Part shown: positions 58,185 through 64,000 of the stretch, one piece after another
How positions within the stretch are numbered: position 1 is the stretch's first letter
Layout: every line of letters begins with the position of its first letter
Assembly (NCBI GenBank): GCA_022036555.1
Contig: CM039122.1
Location: 2,627,043-2,691,042 of the forward strand
Direction: 5' to 3'
Length of the DNA stretch: 64,000 nt
DNA from: Microstegium vimineum
Lineage: Eukaryota > Streptophyta > Magnoliopsida > Poales > Poaceae
Translations under genes and position numbers: made by a program
Notes under the pieces: model-generated
Told to the model about the DNA's origin: nothing
The model's input: the letters and a program-made list of their open reading frames with translations, nothing else
The model's database searches: none

Positions 58185-60878
58185 AACTAGCGATCTATAA
58201 GGTCATTCTGAGTATAAGTTTTACGAGACCTTTCAATGTTATTAAATAGCATGCCACGTATAGACAAAGCTGGTGACGAGGGCATGGAATCTGGGGTGGG
58301 GTGGGGGGGGGGCAAAAGTTAGATTTCATGCTAATTAATCTAAATTTTGTTTCCCTATAAATTCTATGCCATTGTGTACATAGGAACTAAACCTTCAAAG
58401 AGCACAAATAATTTATTTAATTCTAGGTGTAAACAAGGGGGCTAGAATCTTATATCTTTGTTATTGATAGGAGCTGCAGCAGTTTGCTGGTCAATTTGGC
58501 TTAGCAGGGATGATTTTGTGTTCAACAATGGCCAAACACAATTTGCTTTTTGCATTTACTTTTCAGGATATTGGGCTCTGTTGCAGCATAGTAATGACCA
58601 TAAAGATTGGTTAATTTTGGCTTGACAACTTATAGAGACCAAAGCAATGCAGTTCTTCTTTGCTTCCCATGGATGACATTTTAGATTTTGTATCGATCAA
58701 ATAATGTTAAAGTCTCTTTTGTTTGCTTCTTGGTTTGTAATTTGGTGGATTGATGCATCTTGTTGAAGAGGTTTGAAGCAATAACTTTTCCATTATATTC
58801 TATAAAAAGGTACCAAGGCTATGAAACTCAACCAAGAGAAATGTGTAGAGATATGAGTGTAGAGATTTTAGGATAATGGATGCATGGACCGGATACATAA
58901 GTGTAGAGATATGATGTGGCGGACCACTGGAGCAACGAACGAGCGAGCTATATAGTTGACGATCTGCTATCCTTAGCTAGCTAGTGATGTGGTGATTGAC
59001 ACCACTAGCTCAGCTAGGCTACCGGCCGGCGGCCTAGCTCGTCGATCTCATGTGCATGCATGAGACCTCTAGCTACCGCAAGCATTCAACACCTATACAA
59101 ACTCTACCTCTATGAGCATTTTCGAAGGATTGAGCCGGCAAATCTTGAAGAAAATCCTGAAATAAATTCAGAATAAAGTGTGACACCTAAGATTTAAACA
59201 CTGGATCGGAGTCCCCAACCAATAACTTTTGTCATTACGCCGTGAACTCCTTGATAAAGTTTTTATAGCAGGGAGCATACTAGCAGCTAGCTTCGTCGAT
59301 CGGCCAGCACCTAGCACAGCAGTCGCCGTCGTCGTCCGTCCAAACAGCATCGACGATAGTAGACAGCGTATATATGCATATATGCCTGTGATTGATGGAT
59401 GGATCGATCGGATGTGGCTAGCAAACCAATGCAAGCAAATGCGCTCCTTTTAGTACGCAAGGCGAGGCAGCACAAGCAAAGGCTGGCCGGCCGGCTGTGG
59501 GGATGAGACGACGAGAGAGATCCAGCAGCAGCGCCGGCCTTTGCTACCCACCAACCTAGCTAGCTGTACTCTCGTTTTTTGTCGTTGCATGCATGCATAT
59601 GCCCTCCTGCAACTGCAATGTGTGGCTGTGTGCCTCTAGTCTCCTGTGGCTGCTGGACCCCCTGGATCTGGAGTGGATGATGGAGCCATGGAGGTGGGGG
59701 TGGTGCTTCTGCAGCTGAGGGATCTTGGACATGACAACTCCATGCATGAATGATATCTCCTATCTGCTGCCCTTTGTTTGAGCAAGCACTAAGCATGCAT
59801 GCAGCAGCACTACTAGTATGGATGGATGGATGCAGGATGCTTGCTCTCTCCATGCCTAGCTACTACACTTTCAAATGAGCTGTGCTAAGAGCATGCATAT
59901 ATCTCTAGCAGCTCCCAATACCATCTCTAGCATGAATTTTGGTTGTGTAACTAGATGGTCAAATTTGAACGGTTTTGGATGGTCGAAAAAGAATCTAAGA
60001 TTAGTTCGATTGCTAGAAATAGACAGATCAACTAACCTACACATCTGCTAGCTATATATATGAACAGTCTATGCATGATGCTCTGAAAAATGTATATATG
60101 GTTCTCAAAGCCTGCATGCATGAGAGAGGCCATGCAGGAACGAGGGAGAACAAAACAAAAATGAACTCATGCGGTCACGCCTGAAGCTAACTGTTTTTTT
60201 TCCTTGTAAAAAAACTGTTTTTTTTAGTTTCCAACAAGAGCGGTCAAAAAAGGAGATGATGAGTGAGAATGTGTGCCGATAGCTACTTTTGATCCAGACC
60301 CCCACAGCCCACAGGCCACATCTCTTAGCTTGTCACCGCCAACTTTGCTGCTGCTTCGTAGTCATGGAGAATACCCACACACACACACACATCCATGCAT
60401 GCATATGCTATGCCTATGGCCTATGGGGGGGTGGGGTCATGCATGCATGCATGGTTTGTGGGGGTTCAACCCCAACCAACCACATGGCAAAAGTGGAATC
60501 TCTCCCAAAGATTCAAGAGGGGTGAGAAAGAAAGAAAGAAAGGTGTGTTTTTGCCCACCTTTAGTTTGGGAGAGTGGAGTGGCTTGGCACTATATCGTCG
60601 TTCATCGATCGATATCGGCGTGTTGGCAATGCACGCCGCATGTCTACAGGTCAGTGGGCAAGCAAGCTGCGCTGCTGCTGCTCATGCACACTTGGACTTG
60701 GTGGCATGCATGCATGCTTCTCTTCAATCCTGGGTGCTGGTTTTGCACCTAACACATACCAGACAACCGTACAACCAAAGCGGTTTTCTCTCACACTCGC
60801 CTTCAGCTTATCATACAACATCAACAAGATCTCTAAAACCTCAACGCATATATATAGCCCAAAAACATAAATTTCAGT
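58185..60878. other. Intergenic, no supported gene
   Basis: A run of ten Gs lies at 58302-58311. Several GCATGCATGC and ACACAC tracts occur at 59040-60460. ORFs at 60273-60964 overlap in three frames with no domain. Confidence 0.4.
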
Positions 60879-60883
60879 ACATA

Positions 60884-61113
60884 CTCTCTCTGTCCGAAAC
60901 TAGAAATCGTTCTAACTTTAATTCTTGGAGAGTTAAAGCAACTCGACCAAATTTATATTATTAGAAATAAAATATATGATACCTAAATAAGTATTCTCAT
61001 ATTATACCTATTTGATATTATATTCTCTATATAATTTTAGTCAAATTTGAAATGCCTTGACTCTCCAAAAAAGTTTAGAAATGACTTATTATATATAATC
61101 TAGGACAGAGGTA
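60884..61113. mobile_element. Stowaway-type MITE
   Basis: Ends ACTCTCTCTGTCCGAAACTA and TCTAGGACAGAGGTAGA are near inverse. Inner GGAGAGTTAAAGCAACTCGACCA-type sequence is matched by GACTCTCC on the far side. Confidence 0.7.
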
Positions 61114-62764
61114 GAAGAGAACAACAAACCATATATTATTCTAAGTTAATTCTGGACATCAGGTGTATGTAAACTCTAAGCATGTCCCTGTTATATGTAA
61201 AGTGCTTTGCGCATTGTTGAGCATCCTTAAAGTGTTTCAGCAAACAAAAGGAGCCCAAAATTATAAAAAAAAAAGAAAAAAAAAGGGACGTAACTCCGTT
61301 ACGAGGCTAAAGTTTTGGATGTATATATATTGAACATCAGAGCAGGATTGACACGACGGCCTAACTAGTTCCAACCTGCTCTGTTCCATGGATACCGTAC
61401 ATGATACACATATCCAATCCATCACTGGTCCAAAACATTATTGTTTCAAAGTGCAAGCATTTCTGTAAAGGAAATAAAGGGGTGCAGAGAAATAAAATAA
61501 ACCTTTGGGAGAAGACCAGGAATACAAATATGCCAAACTGTCGTGTATCTGAAGCCTGCTGGTTCCTGATTCTTTCATCTGGGGAGACGAACGAGCCGCT
61601 TCTTCTCGGCATATCTGAACCTGCATAACTTTTCAATTCGTATCTTCAAGTACACACATGACACAGTGTATGTGTGCAACATCCATAGAGCATATCATCA
61701 CAGACCCTGAATTTGTTTGGACCATTCACCTTATATCTAGAGTGCAAGTGTGAGTGTTCCTTTCCTAGCTGTCTCCAGGGCCAGTGCACAATTTTCTTAA
61801 ACATTGCTATGTCAGGTTTCTATCAGAATCATACAAGGTACCAGCAGGGTATGAAAAGAAACAGCGAAAAAAGGAGGCGGGGAAATGCAATGCTGTTTTC
61901 TTCCTCTTTAAGTTTGCACTATCCAGATACATATGCACGTTTTAAGGTAATGTTAGTGTCCAGCCCCATTGGTGACAGGAACTGGACACCAGGCAGGCAG
62001 CCATGATGCAATGTACATGCATTTCATTTGCAGCCACATATTATCTTCCAGTTGCATGCAATGATATCCACAAACCATCCTTCCTCCGACTAATTCGCCG
62101 CTCCCAGAAATAGAACTCATCAGCAGATCTTTTTCTTGGTAGGTGATGCACAGGGTCCTCGTGGGGCAATGCTACCTTGTTTCACCGTGACCAAACTCCT
62201 ATGGTCACATGGACAGCACTATGACAAGGCTAAGGCTTTGGTCACATGGACAGCACTATGACAAGGCTAAGGCCATTAAGCCAAGTGGGTCTGCCAGGAA
62301 TGGTGGCCTGTGGTCACACCAAAGGGGCCTCAAATATGGCTAGTGGTCTCATGATCTTTTTCAACCCTTGTATGTATGATTGCTTGTTTCAAGGGTAGAA
62401 ACAGTAATATATGTAGCAACTTCACACGGTGCAAATAATTTTGAGCGACTATAAAAGGACTTGTTAAGAGAAGCCGGTTATGAAGGGCAGTCTTTGTCTG
62501 TCTGGCTACAGTTTAAAAGTCTCTTGTCCTTTAGCCTATCTGAAGGCTTCATATTGGCCATGATATGCACACAAATACAATCAGAAAATCTCCATTGCTC
62601 CACCAATTGCTTAAGATATGGTCCAATGCTATCAATGATCACCCTAGTCTCTAGGGTCCAAAGCAATGGAGGCTAACAAGAGCAGATTTCCCAGAACAAA
62701 AGAATCGATTTCATCTCATTTCAGTATTTCACTGTAACAAATGTGGTAAAAGTAAATAGACCTC
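61114..62764. other. 3' flank of the PPR-like gene; includes a 37-bp tandem duplication
   Basis: The repeat GTCACATGGACAGCACTATG starts at 62204 and 62241. ORFs at 61361-62006 and 62461-62676 show no domain. Part may be 3' UTR of the neighbouring minus-strand gene. Confidence 0.45.
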
Positions 62765-63278
62765 TTACCCCTTATTAGTAGTCTTTTGTTTTGACCTAGC
62801 TCTTTTTTTGGAACTTAACCTAACTGTAGCAGAAGGCTTGAAGTCCTCACTGTAGTATGTTGAATGACAAGCATCTATTATGTAGCGCACATGGTCATCT
62901 TCCTTTGGTATCGTTTTCAGCAACTTCTTAGCTGCCTTACGTCCCCCAGATGAAAGAAAAGCTTGATACATCCTGAAGAGGCATAAATGTAATAAATATC
63001 ACATAATGTAGCATTATGCAGAAAATGCTTTAGTAATTATTGGCTCATGTCAAAGAATTAAACCTCAAGGAAGTCAGCACATTGTGCGGAAGACCAGCCG
63101 ATTCATATTCTGACCAGATCTGTTGGGCACGTCGCAAATTCTTTGCTTTTACAGATGCGCTGAGAAGAAAATCAAGGCTTGTCCGAGAAACATTAAGTCC
63201 AAGCTCTTTGACAGCATCAAGAAACGCCATTCCAATATCCAAATTTGTGATCTCCATGTCACATATTTGGCAAAAAAC
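62765..63278 (-). CDS. C-terminal two exons of a pentatricopeptide-repeat (PPR) like protein, 5' part outside or unresolved
   Basis: Minus-strand exons 63278-63064 and 62972-62765, joined across a 91-bp GT-AG intron with an AG|G codon (Arg). Exon A reads VFCQICDMEITNLDIGMAFL then GLNVSRTSLDFLLSASVKA and RRAQQIWSEYESAGLPHNV, paired helices of PPR type. Exon B continues MYQAFLSSGGRKAAKKLLKT and ends in a basic tail KKRARSKQKTTNKG. PPR proteins bind RNA in organelles; no targeting signal can be seen because the N-terminus is missing. The exact family member is not identified. Confidence 0.72.
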
Positions 63279-64000
63279 CTTAAAAAATGTTCAATCAATC
63301 AAGTGAAGCTACAATTACATAAACCAAAAGAAGGGAAATATGTTTCAGAACGTTTAATACACCCTTTAGGAAATAATTCACAGGGATCTGCATTACCAAC
63401 AAACACAGTAGCAAAATTAGATTGTTCACTAAAACATAAAAAATGAGTATCACACATAGTGTCAACGCAGTTCAAATGAAATCACTTCTCCAAACTAACA
63501 GAACAGTAAACAAGAGAGATCACATCAAACAGTCACGAAATGCTCACCAAACAAAAAAAAAAGGGTAAAACTGAAGCATATTTCATTGTAAACAAACATA
63601 TACCAAATAGAAAGGGGAACACAGAAGGGAATGTACTTTCAACGCAATGAAAATAAAATGATGAGCAATTCGAAAAGTACATAACATAGTTCAATACTGA
63701 TCAATTAAACAACATGATATCTTTTGTTGATCTCGATATCTATTGTGTGAATTAGGCAAAATAAGATACAGATCTATGCAAAGAAGTGAATTATTGTGTA
63801 TGCAAATTTGTTTATGGATATCCTCAATCATTATATATACACAATAACTCTGCAACAAACTAAAGGTAGACATTGCACACTTCCACGAGATCAGGTTTAT
63901 GTGTTAGATAAAGTACGCAGGTGATTTTGATCAAACTGCAGAAATAGGAAGGCCATTTAGGTATCCTGATGCCCAACAAGATCAATGTCAAAAAAAGAAT
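63279..64000. other. Presumed intron or upstream part of the PPR-like gene
   Basis: AT-rich with no clear further exon. The rest of the gene probably lies to the right of the window. Confidence 0.4.

Noticed and set aside
60273..60964. ORFs of 159 and 189 residues near the right end
   Set aside because: They overlap in three frames and contain ACACAC and GCATGC runs; no domain or conserved motif.
1..64000. CRISPR arrays, rRNA, tRNA, operons, Shine-Dalgarno sites
   Set aside because: None seen; the window is plant nuclear DNA with introns and plant transposons.

Overview
The window is nuclear DNA of a grass (Poaceae). A panicoid is likely, though this is inferred only from repeat types. Evidence: GT-AG split genes with GC-rich first exons, Maximus/SIRE-type copia and CACTA elements, Stowaway- and Tourist-type MITEs, and a bZIP leader uORF typical of plants. 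There are no prokaryotic features.

Layout: (1) 1-11.4 kb holds a decayed copia retrotransposon on the minus strand (RNase H, RT, integrase, protease, gag, PBS, one LTR). Its pol is split by a 3.6-kb solo LTR. (2) 11.4-12.7 kb is a MITE cluster. (3) 13.2-22.6 kb is a 13-exon plus-strand gene for a PELP1/RIX1-like ribosome-biogenesis protein, with a solo LTR in intron 5 and a Tourist-type MITE in intron 10. A 1-nt frameshift lies in its last exon. (4) 23.6-25.3 kb is a nest of at least four MITEs. (5) 25.4-29.1 kb is a six-coding-exon gene for a RING-CH membrane E3 ligase. (6) 29.2-39.4 kb is largely gene-free, with small repeats and simple sequence. (7) 39.49-40.7 kb is an intronless minus-strand S1-group bZIP gene. 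Its leader carries the conserved sucrose-control uORF, flanked by two overlapping uORFs. (8) 41-47.3 kb is repeat-rich intergenic DNA with MITEs and a 149-bp tandem duplication. (9) 47.34-53.86 kb is a nearly complete CACTA transposon with a frameshifted TNP2 transposase and an intact second gene that joins a TnpA-like region to an Ulp1 tail. (10) 54.4-56.0 kb is a 5'-truncated LINE. (11) 56-62.7 kb is intergenic, with MITEs. (12) 62.77-63.28 kb holds the last two recognisable exons of a minus-strand PPR-like gene that continues off the right edge.

The host genes are unrelated single-copy genes with no operon logic. The clearest regulatory system is the bZIP leader: three chained, overlapping uORFs whose middle member matches the known sucrose-sensing arrest peptide. 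The CACTA element is the most structured mobile unit. The same inverted-repeat motif lies at both ends and also just upstream of the probable promoters of both its genes.
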